Source: Actinomycetota bacterium (GTDB lineage Bacteria; Actinomycetota; Acidimicrobiia; Acidimicrobiales; Ilumatobacteraceae). Taken from it: a DNA stretch of 48,077 bases. Below the pieces are notes generated by a model. The model was not told where the DNA came from. It saw only the letters and a program-made list of their open reading frames with translations, and ran no database searches. Made by a program: the position numbers and the translations under genes. Below are positions 27,608-36,490 of this stretch, piece after piece (the stretch's first letter is position 1; every line of letters starts with the position of its first letter). The stretch is taken from contig CAUJET010000176.1 in the NCBI GenBank assembly GCA_963169665.1, forward strand, positions 1 to 48,077. Direction: 5' to 3'.

Positions 27608-28855
27608 ATGAGGAGAACATCTGCTGTCGCTGCGTTCGCAGCACTGGCACTGGTCGCGGCTGCATGCGGCGGTGACGACGAAGAGACGGCGAGCACCGAA
27701 GCGCCGGCCGCCACCGAGGCACCGGGAGCCACCGAGGCACCCGGCGCCACGACGGCACCGGGTGACTGCACGCTCGACGAACCGCTGAAGATCGGCTACG
27801 CAGCCGATTTCGATCTCGGCGGCATCGGCGACGTTCCGGGCACCAAGGGCGCCCAGTTCGTGGTCGACTCGATCAACGCCGCCGGCGGTGTGGGCGGCCA
27901 GCAGGTCGAGCTGGAGATCAAGCAGATCAGCCAGACCCCGCCCGACCCGGCCGCCGCACAGCGTGCGGTGCAGGAGCTGCTCGACGGCGGCGCCGACATC
28001 CTGCTCGGGCCCCCGTTCTCCGACTACGGCCTGCCGCTGCTCGAGGTGACCAAGGGCTCCGTGCCGGTGCTGTTCGTGACGAGCACCGAGATCACGCTGT
28101 CCGACCCGTCGCAGGGCTCGTTCCTCGTCTCCTTCGACGACCGGGTGCAGGCTTCGGCCGCCGCCGAGTTCGCCACGAAGCAGGGCTACACCAGCGCCGT
28201 GACGCTGTCGTCGTCGGACATCCCGTACCTCAACATCACCACGGCGGCGTTCACCGAGGTGTTCACCGGCGCCGGCGGCACGGTCGACAAGGATCTCTCG
28301 TTCAACCTCGGCGACACCGACTTCTCCGCCCAGGTCAACGAGATCGCCGGGATGGACCCGCAGCCCGACGCCGTGTACTCGGCGTTCTTCCTGCCCGAGG
28401 CCGGCATCTTCCTGAAGCAGCTCCGCGAGGCCGGTGTCGAGTCGACGGTGATCAGCGCCGACGGCTTCGATGCCAGCGAGGTGTGGACCGTCGGCGCCGA
28501 CGCCGAGGGCGTGTTCTTCACGAGCCACACCTTCCCCGGCCCCGACAACGGCGTGCAGGCGTTCCTCGACGACTACCAGGCCGCGAAGGGCGAGCCGGTG
28601 GGCACCGTCGCCTTCGGTGCGCTCGGTGCCGACGCCGTGAACATCGCGGTCGCGGCGGCGCTCGCCGCGTGCTCCACGAATGGTGCCGACCTCATCGCCG
28701 CCATGGCGAACGTCTCGGTCGACACGGTCACCGGTACGACGAGCTACGTCGGTGTCGGCGGCACGCCCAAGCGTGACGTGTCGATCCTCACCGTGACCGA
28801 CGGCGCGCCGGCCCTGGCCGACGCCTTCTACCCGTCGGTCGTCGCCGGCGGCTGA
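27608..28855 (+). CDS. ABC transporter substrate-binding lipoprotein, branched-chain amino acid type
   Basis: A 415-residue periplasmic-type binding protein (LivK/Peripla_BP_6 family) anchored as a lipoprotein: the signal peptide ends in LVAAAC with the lipobox Cys. A flexible APGATEAPGATTAPG linker precedes the binding fold (KIGYAADFDLGGIGDVPGTK). The family binds branched amino acids, amides, or aromatic and other carboxylates, so the ligand is open. First gene of SBP, livF, livH, livMG, gntR, all plus strand. Confidence 0.9.
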   Translation: MRRTSAVAAFAALALVAAACGGDDEETASTEAPAATEAPGATEAPGATTAPGDCTLDEPLKIGYAADFDLGGIGDVPGTKGAQFVVDSINAAGGVGGQQVELEIKQISQTPPDPAAAQRAVQELLDGGADILLGPPFSDYGLPLLEVTKGSVPVLFVTSTEITLSDPSQGSFLVSFDDRVQASAAAEFATKQGYTSAVTLSSSDIPYLNITTAAFTEVFTGAGGTVDKDLSFNLGDTDFSAQVNEIAGMDPQPDAVYSAFFLPEAGIFLKQLREAGVESTVISADGFDASEVWTVGADAEGVFFTSHTFPGPDNGVQAFLDDYQAAKGEPVGTVAFGALGADAVNIAVAAALAACSTNGADLIAAMANVSVDTVTGTTSYVGVGGTPKRDVSILTVTDGAPALADAFYPSVVAGG

Positions 28856-28889
28856 GCCGGCGGCTGCGACGCTCCCGTCGGGAACACGC

Positions 28890-29597
28890 ATGATCCTCGA
28901 GGTCGATCGGCTCACCACCCGGTACGGCGCGCTCACGGCGCTCCATGCCGTCTCGGTGCACGTCGCACCGGGTGAGCTCGTGGCGCTCGTCGGCCCCAAC
29001 GGGGCCGGCAAGACGACGCTGCTGTCGTCGGTGGTCGGGCTGTTGAAGCCTGCCGAGGGCGCCGTGCGCTTCGAGGGCAAGGACATCACCGGGTTCGACC
29101 CGGCGGCCAACGTGGCCGCCGGGTTGGCCCTGGTGCCCGAACGCCGGCGGATCTTCAAGGACCTCACGGTCGCGGAGAACCTCCGGTTGGCGGGCAACAC
29201 CGTCGCCAAGTCGTTGCGCAAGGGGCGCATGGACGAGATGGGCGAGTTGTTCCCCGCGCTGCGGACGAAGTGGGACGTGTCGGCTGGCTTCCTCTCCGGG
29301 GGCCAGGCCCAGCAGCTCGCGGTCGCCCGGGCGCTCATGTCGTCGCCGAAGGTGCTGCTCCTGGACGAGCCGTGTCTCGGCCTGGCACCGACGATGGTGG
29401 ACGTCATCTTCGACCTGCTCGAGCAGCTCCGATCCCAGGGTCGCACGATCCTGGTGGTCGAGCAGCAGGCCCAGCGCGTGCTGTCGATCGCGGATCGCGG
29501 GTACGTGCTGCGCACCGGCGAGATCGTGGCCGAGGGCTCGGGTGCCGAGCTCGCCGGACGGTCCGATCTGTTCGACACCTACATCGGCGGTTCCTGA
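28890..29597 (+). CDS. livF: ABC transporter ATPase, LivF type
   Basis: A 235-residue ATPase powering the importer. Walker A is VGPNGAGKTT, the signature is LSGGQAQQLAVARAL and Walker B is VLLLDEP. The block RRRIFKDLTVAENL is LivF-like. It lies 34 nt after the binding-protein gene. The gene order (LivF first, then LivH and LivMG) differs from the classical livHMGF order. Confidence 0.9.
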   Translation: MILEVDRLTTRYGALTALHAVSVHVAPGELVALVGPNGAGKTTLLSSVVGLLKPAEGAVRFEGKDITGFDPAANVAAGLALVPERRRIFKDLTVAENLRLAGNTVAKSLRKGRMDEMGELFPALRTKWDVSAGFLSGGQAQQLAVARALMSSPKVLLLDEPCLGLAPTMVDVIFDLLEQLRSQGRTILVVEQQAQRVLSIADRGYVLRTGEIVAEGSGAELAGRSDLFDTYIGGS

Positions 29598-29615
29598 CCG
29601 TATGGGAGCACCGAC

Positions 29616-30503
29616 ATGACCCAGTTCGTGCAGAACCTCATCGACGGCCTCGGCAACGGCAGCACCTACGCGCTGCTCGCCGTCGGCGTGTCGATGCTCT
29701 TCGGCGTCATGCACCTCGTCAACTTCGCCCACGGCGAACTGCTGACGATCGGTGCCTACGTCATCTACGGGATGCGCAGCAACGACATCTCGTGGTGGGC
29801 GACGATCCCCGTCGCGATCCTGTCCGCCGTGATGCTGTCGATGCTCATCGAGTTCGTGGCGTTCCGACGGGTGCGCACCGCGAGCGCCTTCACCCTGCTG
29901 CTCACCTCGTTCGCGATCGAGATCCTCTCGCACGCCGCGTGGCGCATCGGCGTGTCGTCGACGCCGCGGCGCTACGAAGCACCCGACATCGCGTTCAAGG
30001 TGGTCGAGATCGGCCCGTTCAACATCGAGGTGTGGGACGTGGTGAGCATCGCCGTCGCGGTCGCCTGCTTCGTCGGCACGGCGATCATGTTGCGCACGAC
30101 GATGTTCGGCCTGTCGATCCGCGCTGCGAGCGAGGACTTCGACGCCGCCCGGCTCATGGGCGTGAAGGCCAACCGCGTGATCTCCGGTGCGTTCGCGTTC
30201 GCCGGTCTGCTCGCCGGCATCGCCGGTGCCATCTGGCTCGTGCGCCGTGGTCAGGCCGACCCCCGCATGGGCGCCGAACCGTTGTTGAAGGCGGTGATCG
30301 CGGCGATCATCGGCGGGCTGGGCAGCCTGCCGGGCGCCGTGGTGGGCGGCCTGTCGCTCGGCATCGCCGAGGTGTACTTCCGATCGTGGCTGCCGAGCGA
30401 TCTCCAGGGTCTCACGGACAGCTTCGTGTTCGTCGTGATCGCGATCCTGTTCGTCGTGCGGCCGCAGGGTCTGTTCAACGTCGCCTCAGCGGAGCGTGTG
30501 TGA
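29616..30503 (+). CDS. livH: ABC transporter permease, LivH type
   Basis: A 295-residue membrane permease with about eight hydrophobic helices. The N-terminal QNLIDGLGNGSTYALLAVG, then NFAHGEL, and the cytoplasmic EAA-like loop (RAASEDFDAARLMGV) match LivH. GGGAG precedes the ATG. The stop TGA overlaps the ATG of the fused livM-livG gene (TGATG). Confidence 0.9.
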   Translation: MTQFVQNLIDGLGNGSTYALLAVGVSMLFGVMHLVNFAHGELLTIGAYVIYGMRSNDISWWATIPVAILSAVMLSMLIEFVAFRRVRTASAFTLLLTSFAIEILSHAAWRIGVSSTPRRYEAPDIAFKVVEIGPFNIEVWDVVSIAVAVACFVGTAIMLRTTMFGLSIRAASEDFDAARLMGVKANRVISGAFAFAGLLAGIAGAIWLVRRGQADPRMGAEPLLKAVIAAIIGGLGSLPGAVVGGLSLGIAEVYFRSWLPSDLQGLTDSFVFVVIAILFVVRPQGLFNVASAERV

Positions 30504-32383
30504 TGGCGAACACCACGACGGCCACTGCCGTTCCTGCCGCCCGGACCCGTTCGGTGTCGCGGTCGCAGCTGCGCTCGATCGCGCTGCCGTCGCTGCTCGC
30601 CAACTGGGTGCTGCTCGGCCTGTTGTTCGCGGTCGGCCTGCTCTACGCGTCGGGCGGCAGCTCCGCCCGCGACCTGCTCATCTCCGACCTGCTCATCAAC
30701 CTCGTACTGGTGCTCGGGTTCCACATCTTCATCGGCAACACCGGCGTGCTGTCGTTCGGCCACCTCGGCATCGCCAGCGTCGCGGCCTACACGATGGCGC
30801 TGCTCGCCGTGCCGTCCGACCGCAAGACGGTGCTCATCCCCAACGCACCGTGGGGCATCCCCGAGATCGAGCTGAGCCCGCTCGTCGCCTCGCTGATCGG
30901 GATCGGTGTCGGCATCGTCGTCGCCGCACTCCTCGGTCTGGTCGCCGCCCGCACCTCGGGACTCGCCGCCACCATGATCACGCTCGCGTTCTTGTCGATC
31001 GTGCGGCAGGTGGCCGAGAACCGCAAGGACCTCACCGGTGGCGCCCAGAACCTGAGCAGCGTCCCCCGCCTGGAAGGGTGGTCGTGGCCGCTGTTCGGTG
31101 CGTTCCTGGCGGTGTTGGTCGCCGTGTTCTTCCGGTCGTCGAAGACCGGGCGCCTCGCCGTCGCCACCCGTGAGGACGAACTCGCCGCCGGGGCGATGGG
31201 CATCGAGGTCTTCACCCCACGGCTGGTGGCGTTCGTCGTGAGCGGCGGGTTGGTGGCGTTCGGCGGCATCCTGCGTGTGCAATCGCTCGGGTCGATCGGC
31301 CCGTCGCAGTTCAGCTTCGAGTTCACGATCCTGATCCTCGCCATGCTCGTCGTGGGTGGCATGCGCACCGTCACCGGTGCGATCGCCGGCACGGTGTTCA
31401 TCACCGTCGGCAAGGAGGTCACCCGGTTCCTCGGCGACGGCCCCGACTTCCTCGGGTTCACGTGGCCCGTGGTCGACGGGCTGCCCGACCTGTTCCTCGC
31501 CGGCTCGCTGCTCGCCGTGCTCCTCACCCGCCCCAACGGTCTGCTCGGCGAGTTCGATCTCGGCGGCTGGGCGATGCGTCGCTTCCGTCGATCGGCTCCA
31601 GCCGCGCCGGCATCGGTGCCCGACGAGATGGCGGCACCGGTTGCGCCGCAACAGGCCACCGGCGGCGAGCTCGTGACCTCCGGGCTCGGCGTGGTGTTCG
31701 GCGGCTTCACCGCGGTCGACGACGTGTCGATCACCGTGGCGCCCGGGCGCATCCACGGTCTCATCGGCCCGAACGGTGCCGGCAAGACCACCTTCGTCAA
31801 CCTGCTGACCGGCCTCGTCGACCCGACCACCGGAACGGTGCATCTCGGCGGCAAGGAGCTGAGCGGCGCGCCCTACACGCGTGCTCGCGACGGCGTGGCC
31901 CGCACGTTCCAGAACCTCCGCGTGTTCCCCTCGTTGTCGGTGCGCGAGAACGTCGCCGTGGCCGACCTGGTCGCCCACGATCACCGCTCGCACCGGGTGG
32001 GCGTCAGCGTGGACGAGTTGCTCGCACTCTCGGGACTCACCCACATGGCCGACCGTTCCGCCGCCACGCTCGACTACGGCAACCAGCGTCGCCTGGAGAT
32101 CGCCCGCGCCGCGGCGCTGCGACCCGACTTCCTGCTCCTCGACGAACCGACCTCCGGGATGAGCTCGTCCGAATCACTCGAGATGGTCGACCACGTGCGC
32201 CGTGTCGCCACGGCCATCGGGGCCGGCGTGCTGGTGATCGACCACGATCTCGGCTTCATCACGAACATCTGCGAGCACATCACCGTGCTCGATCAGGGAG
32301 CCGTCCTGGCCGAGGGCACCGCCGAGGAGATCCAGCGCGACCCGCGCGTCATCGAGGCGTATCTTGGCTCTGGCCATGCCTGA
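30503..32383 (+). CDS. Fused ABC permease-ATPase (LivM-LivG)
   Basis: A single 626-residue frame. Residues ~1-375 are a LivM permease (hydrophobic helices, NTGVLSFGHLGIASVAAY, ATREDELAAGAMGIEV). After an Ala/Pro linker, residues ~385-626 are a LivG ATPase with Walker A GLIGPNGAGKTTF, the loop VARTFQNLRVFPSLSVRENV, signature LDYGNQRRLEIARA and Walker B FLLLDEPTSG. I chose the ATG at 30503. Fusions of LivM and LivG are known in some lineages; no internal stop or start suggests a frameshift artefact. Confidence 0.92.
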   Translation: MANTTTATAVPAARTRSVSRSQLRSIALPSLLANWVLLGLLFAVGLLYASGGSSARDLLISDLLINLVLVLGFHIFIGNTGVLSFGHLGIASVAAYTMALLAVPSDRKTVLIPNAPWGIPEIELSPLVASLIGIGVGIVVAALLGLVAARTSGLAATMITLAFLSIVRQVAENRKDLTGGAQNLSSVPRLEGWSWPLFGAFLAVLVAVFFRSSKTGRLAVATREDELAAGAMGIEVFTPRLVAFVVSGGLVAFGGILRVQSLGSIGPSQFSFEFTILILAMLVVGGMRTVTGAIAGTVFITVGKEVTRFLGDGPDFLGFTWPVVDGLPDLFLAGSLLAVLLTRPNGLLGEFDLGGWAMRRFRRSAPAAPASVPDEMAAPVAPQQATGGELVTSGLGVVFGGFTAVDDVSITVAPGRIHGLIGPNGAGKTTFVNLLTGLVDPTTGTVHLGGKELSGAPYTRARDGVARTFQNLRVFPSLSVRENVAVADLVAHDHRSHRVGVSVDELLALSGLTHMADRSAATLDYGNQRRLEIARAAALRPDFLLLDEPTSGMSSSESLEMVDHVRRVATAIGAGVLVIDHDLGFITNICEHITVLDQGAVLAEGTAEEIQRDPRVIEAYLGSGHA

Positions 32384-33071
32384 TCAGTCGTCGTACCGAA
32401 GCAGCCCGAACCGCCCGGTGAAGCGGGAGCGTTTCGCCGAGGAGGTCGCCTCCGAGCTCCGTGAGATGATCCTCGCCGGCCGCCTCGCGTCGGGTGAACG
32501 CATCGACCAGGACGCGGTCGCCGAGTCGCACGGCATGAGCCGACTGCCGGTGCGTGAGGCGTTGATCGCCCTCGAGCAGGAGGGCCTCGTCGTGAACACG
32601 CCTCGGCGTGGCGCGTACGTCGCCCAGCTGAGCCCCGAGGACGTACAGGACCAGTACGAGGTGTACGGGCTCGTTGCCGGCATCGCCGCCGCCCGGGCCG
32701 CAGAGCGGCTCACCGCAGAGGAGCTCGCCGATCTGCGCAAGGCCCACGAGCAGTTCGTGAAGGCCAAGGGCGGAGCGGCACAGCAGCGGTCGAACGAGGA
32801 GTTCCACCGGATCATCAACCACACAGCGAGCCGTCGACTGCGCAGCATGCTCGGTCTGCTTGCCCGCAGCCTGCCGTCGCACCACTACATGTTCGACAGC
32901 GCCTGGGCCGCGCTCGCCGCGCACCACCACGAGCAGGTGCTGGTCGCGATCGAGCGGCGAGATCCGGCGGGCGCTCGCGCCGCGATGACCGAGCACCTCG
33001 TCGCCAGCGGCCATCAGGCCGTCGTCGCGCTGAAGAGCAAGGGCTTCTGGGCGGGCAGCGACGCCCGCTGA
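32376..33071 (+). CDS. GntR-family transcriptional regulator (FCD/FadR type)
   Basis: A 231-residue regulator with an N-terminal winged helix (FAEEVASELREMILAGRLAS, then MSRLPVREALIALEQEGLV) and a C-terminal FCD all-helical ligand domain (RRGAYVAQLS and FHRIINHTASRRL, with metal-site-like His residues). I chose the ATG at 32376, which overlaps the end of livMG by 8 nt; a TTG 12 nt upstream is possible. Best candidate to bind the ATCTTTGATCAAAGAT palindromes at 27576, 34603 and 36439, with the imported compound or its CoA ester as effector (inference). Confidence 0.88.
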   Translation: MPDQSSYRSSPNRPVKRERFAEEVASELREMILAGRLASGERIDQDAVAESHGMSRLPVREALIALEQEGLVVNTPRRGAYVAQLSPEDVQDQYEVYGLVAGIAAARAAERLTAEELADLRKAHEQFVKAKGGAAQQRSNEEFHRIINHTASRRLRSMLGLLARSLPSHHYMFDSAWAALAAHHHEQVLVAIERRDPAGARAAMTEHLVASGHQAVVALKSKGFWAGSDAR

Positions 33072-33100
33072 GGGCGACGTCCCGGTCGATCAGCGAATCG

Positions 33101-34570
33101 TCAGCGAAGCACGAAGGGGTCGCCCACGGGCGCGCTGTCGGTCTCGAACCAGATGCCCTTCGCCTGGGTGAACTCGCGCAGACCGTCGATGCCGTTCTCG
33201 CGCCCGTAGCCGCTGAGCTTGCGGCCGCCGAACGGCACGGCGAAGTTGAGCGCCCGGTAGGTGTTGACCCACACCGTGCCGGCGTCGAGGAGGTGTGCGA
33301 CGCGGTGCGCCCGCCGGACGTCGTTCGTCCACACGCCCGCCGCGAGTCCGAACGGCGAGTCGTTGGCGATCGCGACCGCTTCGTCGTCGTCGTCGAAGGG
33401 AATGACGGCGAGCACCGGACCGAACAGCTCGTGCTGGGCCACGTCCATCTGGTTGTGCACGCCTTCGAGCACCGTCGGCGGGTAGTACCAGCCGCGGTCG
33501 GGACGATCACCCGTCGGGCCGCCGCTGCGGATCGTGGCACCCTGCGCCACGGCCTGCTCGACGCGCGCGGTGACGCCGTCGAGGATCTTCGGCTGCGAGA
33601 GCGGACCCATCTCGGTGTCGGGCGACAGCGGGTCGCCGAGCCGGATGGTTGCGGCTCGTGCAGCGACGGCGGCGACGAGCTCGTCGGCGATGCTGCGGTG
33701 GGCGAGCAGTCGCGAGCCGGCGACACAGGTCTGACCGGTCGCCGCGAAGATGCCGGCGATGATCCCGTTCACGACGTTCGGCACGACCGCGTCGCCGAAC
33801 ACGATGTTGGCCGACTTGCCGCCGAGCTCGAGCACGAGCGGCTTCAGGCCCTGGGCGGCTCGCTGGGCGACGAGGCGTCCGGAGTCTGGTCCGCCCGTGA
33901 AGACCACCTTGGCGACGTCGGGATGACCGACGAGGTGATCGCCCGCCTCGGAGCCGAGACCGTTCACGATGTTCAGGCACCCGTCGGGCAGCCCGGCGAG
34001 CTGCGCCAGTTCGCCCAGGCGTGACAGCGCGCCTGCGTTCACCTCCGGCGGCTTGACGACGACCGTGTTGCCGGCGGCCAGCGCAGGCACGAGCCCCATC
34101 GACCCGAGCAGCATCGGTGAGTTGAACGCCGGGATGACGGCGATCACGCCGTAGGGCTCGCGTACGGTGCTGATCTGCAACGTGCCGGAGTCGTGCGGGA
34201 TCGTGGAGCCCTCGAGGTGATAGGCGAGCGATGCGTAGTAGTGGTACCAGTTGCGCAGACCGGTGATCTGACCGGTGGTCTCGCGGATGACCTTGCCGGC
34301 GTCGCGAGCCTCGAGGGCGGCGAGCTCGGGTGCGTGCTCCGCGATGAGGTCGCCGAGCTTCCAGATGATCGAAGCGCGGGTGGACGGCCCGACGCGGCGC
34401 CACCTCGCGAACGCGTCCTTGGCTGCGGCAACGGCGTCGTCGACGTCGCCGGCCGACCCTCGGGCGACCAACACCCACGGTTCGGCGGTCGACGGGTCGA
34501 ACGATTCGATCGTGGCGCCGTCGGCGGCGGGACGGCGGACCCCGCCGATCCAGTGCTGGTGCTGTTCCAT
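33101..34570 (-). CDS. NAD(P)-dependent aldehyde dehydrogenase
   Basis: A 489-residue ALDH, which oxidises aldehydes to acids. The Rossmann motif is VVFTGGPDSG, the general base is Glu248 in LVLELGGKSANIV, and the nucleophile is Cys282 in GQTCVAG. Similar in type to betaine/gamma-aminobutyraldehyde and PuuC dehydrogenases, but specificity cannot be read. Transcribed from the minus strand out of the operator region at 34603, divergent from the acyl-CoA dehydrogenase. Convergent with gntR 29 nt away; no strong hairpin between. Confidence 0.92.
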   Translation of the reverse strand: MEQHQHWIGGVRRPAADGATIESFDPSTAEPWVLVARGSAGDVDDAVAAAKDAFARWRRVGPSTRASIIWKLGDLIAEHAPELAALEARDAGKVIRETTGQITGLRNWYHYYASLAYHLEGSTIPHDSGTLQISTVREPYGVIAVIPAFNSPMLLGSMGLVPALAAGNTVVVKPPEVNAGALSRLGELAQLAGLPDGCLNIVNGLGSEAGDHLVGHPDVAKVVFTGGPDSGRLVAQRAAQGLKPLVLELGGKSANIVFGDAVVPNVVNGIIAGIFAATGQTCVAGSRLLAHRSIADELVAAVAARAATIRLGDPLSPDTEMGPLSQPKILDGVTARVEQAVAQGATIRSGGPTGDRPDRGWYYPPTVLEGVHNQMDVAQHELFGPVLAVIPFDDDDEAVAIANDSPFGLAAGVWTNDVRRAHRVAHLLDAGTVWVNTYRALNFAVPFGGRKLSGYGRENGIDGLREFTQAKGIWFETDSAPVGDPFVLR

Positions 34571-34602
34571 CGGACGGACCTCCCCGCGGTCGATGATAGT
34601 TT

Positions 34603-34618
34603 ATCTTTGATCAAAGAT
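34603..34618. promoter_or_regulatory. Operator copy 2: perfect 16-bp palindrome in a divergent promoter
   Basis: ATCTTTGATCAAAGAT is a perfect palindrome between the aldehyde dehydrogenase (minus, start 34570) and acyl-CoA dehydrogenase (plus, start 34648). TAGTTT (34597-34602) could be the plus-strand -10 element and TATCAT (complement of 34593-34598) the minus-strand one, so a bound dimer could control both. Confidence 0.65.
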
Positions 34619-34647
34619 GAGGGGCTGCCCTCGCGCGGGGAGGACGC

Positions 34648-35814
34648 ATGCCGCAGGGGTTCGACTTCGGGATCGACGAGGAGTACGAGAGCATCCGCAC
34701 CGAGGTGCGTCGGCTCTGCGACAAGTACGGCAACGAGTACTGGCGCGGTCTCGAGCCCGATCGTTACCCGGCAGAGTTCGTCGACGAGCTGACGCGGCAG
34801 GGGTGGCTCGGCGCCCTCATCCCCGAGGAGTACGGCGGCGGTGGCCTCCCGCTGCGCGGCGCCTGCGTCGTGCTCGAGGAGATCGCTGCATCCGGCGGCA
34901 ACCCGTCGGCGTGCCATGCCCAGATGTACATCATGGGAACGCTGCTGCGGCACGGCACCGAGGAGCAGAAGCGCCGGTACCTGCCCGCGATCGCCTCCGG
35001 CGACCTGCGGCTGCAGGCGTTCGGGGTCACCGAACCGGTCGCCGGCTCCGAGACCTCTCGCATCCGCACGCGGGCCGAGCGCGTGCCCGAGGGGTGGCGC
35101 ATCAACGGCCAGAAGATCTGGACCTCCCGTGCGTTGTACAGCGACCTGATGATCGTGCTCGCCCGCACCACGGCGTACGAGGACGTGGCGAAGAAGACCG
35201 ACGGAATGTCGGTCTTCCTCGTCGATCTGCGCGAGGCGACCGGGATCACCATCCGACCGATCCCGACGATGATGAACCACAACACGACGGAGGTGTTCTT
35301 CGACGATGTCGTCGTCCCGGCCGATGCGCTCGTCGGGCAGGAGGGCATGGGGTTCCGTCACATCCTCGACGGGATGAACGCCGAGCGGATCCTGATCGCG
35401 TCGGAGTGCATCGGCGACGGTCGGTTCTTCCTCGACCGAGCGGTGGCCTACGCCAACACCCGCGAGGTGTTCGGCCGCCCGATCGGCGCGAACCAAGGGG
35501 TCCAGTTCCCGCTCGCGAAGGCGTACGCGTCGTTGAGCGCCGCCGACCTCATGCGCAAGAAGGCAGCCGACCTGTTCGACGCCGGGCAGCCGTGCGGGAC
35601 CGAGGCGAACATGTCGAAGCTGCTCGCGAGCGAGGCCTCCTGGGCCGCGGCCAACGCCTGCCTCGACACCCACGGCGGGTTCGGGTTCGCAGCCGAATAC
35701 GACATCGAGCGCAAGTTCCGCGAGACCCGGCTGTACCAAGTGGCGCCGTTGAACAACAACCTGATCCTGGCCTACGTCGGCCAGAACGTGCTCGGGCTCC
35801 CTCGAAGCTACTGA
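34648..35814 (+). CDS. Acyl-CoA dehydrogenase
   Basis: A 388-residue FAD enzyme that makes the 2,3-enoyl-CoA in beta-oxidation-type degradation. The FAD-binding motifs FGVTEPVAGSETS (125-137) and KIWTS (156-160) are present. The C-terminal part reads LYQVAPLNNNLILAYVGQN instead of the YEGT region that holds the MCAD catalytic Glu. A Glu at 246 in GMNAERILIA is in the position used by isovaleryl-CoA dehydrogenase, so the base has probably moved. GGGGAGGA precedes the ATG. Confidence 0.88.
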   Translation: MPQGFDFGIDEEYESIRTEVRRLCDKYGNEYWRGLEPDRYPAEFVDELTRQGWLGALIPEEYGGGGLPLRGACVVLEEIAASGGNPSACHAQMYIMGTLLRHGTEEQKRRYLPAIASGDLRLQAFGVTEPVAGSETSRIRTRAERVPEGWRINGQKIWTSRALYSDLMIVLARTTAYEDVAKKTDGMSVFLVDLREATGITIRPIPTMMNHNTTEVFFDDVVVPADALVGQEGMGFRHILDGMNAERILIASECIGDGRFFLDRAVAYANTREVFGRPIGANQGVQFPLAKAYASLSAADLMRKKAADLFDAGQPCGTEANMSKLLASEASWAAANACLDTHGGFGFAAEYDIERKFRETRLYQVAPLNNNLILAYVGQNVLGLPRSY

Positions 35815-35846
35815 GCGGAGTTACTGAGCGCCGACGCTCGCCGTCG

Positions 35847-35864
35847 CCGAGCGGTCTCGCTCGG
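35847..35864. terminator. Bidirectional terminator hairpin
   Basis: CCGAGCG (35847-35853) and CGCTCGG (35858-35864) form a perfect 7-bp stem with a GTCT tetraloop, between the convergent acyl-CoA dehydrogenase (ends 35814) and MaoC-type gene (ends 35865). Confidence 0.6.
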
Positions 35865-36395
35865 TCATCCGACCCGCCACGGGGCGACGGCGTCCGGGCA
35901 ACGTCCGATCGACGCCTCGGGTGCCGAGCGCTTGTACATCATGAACGTGCGCTTGTACTCGCACACGGTCTCACCGCGCTGGTTGAGGCCGCGCGTGCGG
36001 ATGTCGACGATGCCCACGTTCGGGTTGCTGCTCGACTCGCGCAACCCGAGCACCTCGGACTCGGCCCAGAGCGTGTCGCCGCAGAACACCGGGTTGGGGA
36101 GCGAGATGTCGGTCCACGCCAGGTTGGCCGTGGCGTTCTCGCTCGTGTCGCACACCGACAGGCCGGTCACGAGCGACAGGGTGAAGCAACTGTTGACGAG
36201 CATCCGCCCGAACCTCGTGCCGGCCGCGAACTCGCCGTTGAAGTGCACCTGGTTGGTGTTCATCGTGACCGTGGTGAACCAGATGTTGTCGGTGTCGGTG
36301 ATCGTGCGACCGAGTCGGCTGCGGAACACGTCGCCGACGTCGAGGTCCTCGAAGAACCGTCCGGTCCACTCCTTCGGCATTCGCTGATCGGTCAT
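35865..36395 (-). CDS. MaoC-like hotdog-fold dehydratase
   Basis: A 176-residue protein with FFEDLDVGDVFRSRLGRTI at the N-terminus, typical of MaoC/NodN hotdog hydratases that hydrate enoyl-CoA. The expected catalytic Asp/His region appears as TDTDNIWFTTVTMNTNQVHF, with His kept and one acidic residue at a shifted position. I chose the ATG at 36395 because GGGAGGG lies upstream. Pairs naturally with the acyl-CoA dehydrogenase (dehydrogenation, then hydration). Divergent from the P450 gene across operator copy 3. Confidence 0.8.
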   Translation of the reverse strand: MTDQRMPKEWTGRFFEDLDVGDVFRSRLGRTITDTDNIWFTTVTMNTNQVHFNGEFAAGTRFGRMLVNSCFTLSLVTGLSVCDTSENATANLAWTDISLPNPVFCGDTLWAESEVLGLRESSSNPNVGIVDIRTRGLNQRGETVCEYKRTFMMYKRSAPEASIGRCPDAVAPWRVG

Positions 36396-36438
36396 GTCGG
36401 CCCTCCCGGCGGCCCGGGGCGTCGGCCTCGGGCGGTGA

Positions 36439-36454
36439 ATCTTTGATCTATGAT
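36439..36454. promoter_or_regulatory. Operator copy 3 in the MaoC/P450 divergent promoter
   Basis: ATCTTTGATCTATGAT matches 14 of 16 positions of the palindrome at 34603-34618. It includes TATGAT (36449-36454), a 5 of 6 match to the -10 consensus for the plus-strand P450 gene, so binding would block polymerase. Confidence 0.6.
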
Positions 36455-36490
36455 ACGAGACGTCGGGGCGCGACGAGTTCGGGAGGGACC

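Noticed and set aside
27576..36454. The three palindromes as mobile-element ends or attachment sites
   Set aside because: They lie precisely at promoters, are not flanked by duplications, and no transposase or integrase gene is present.
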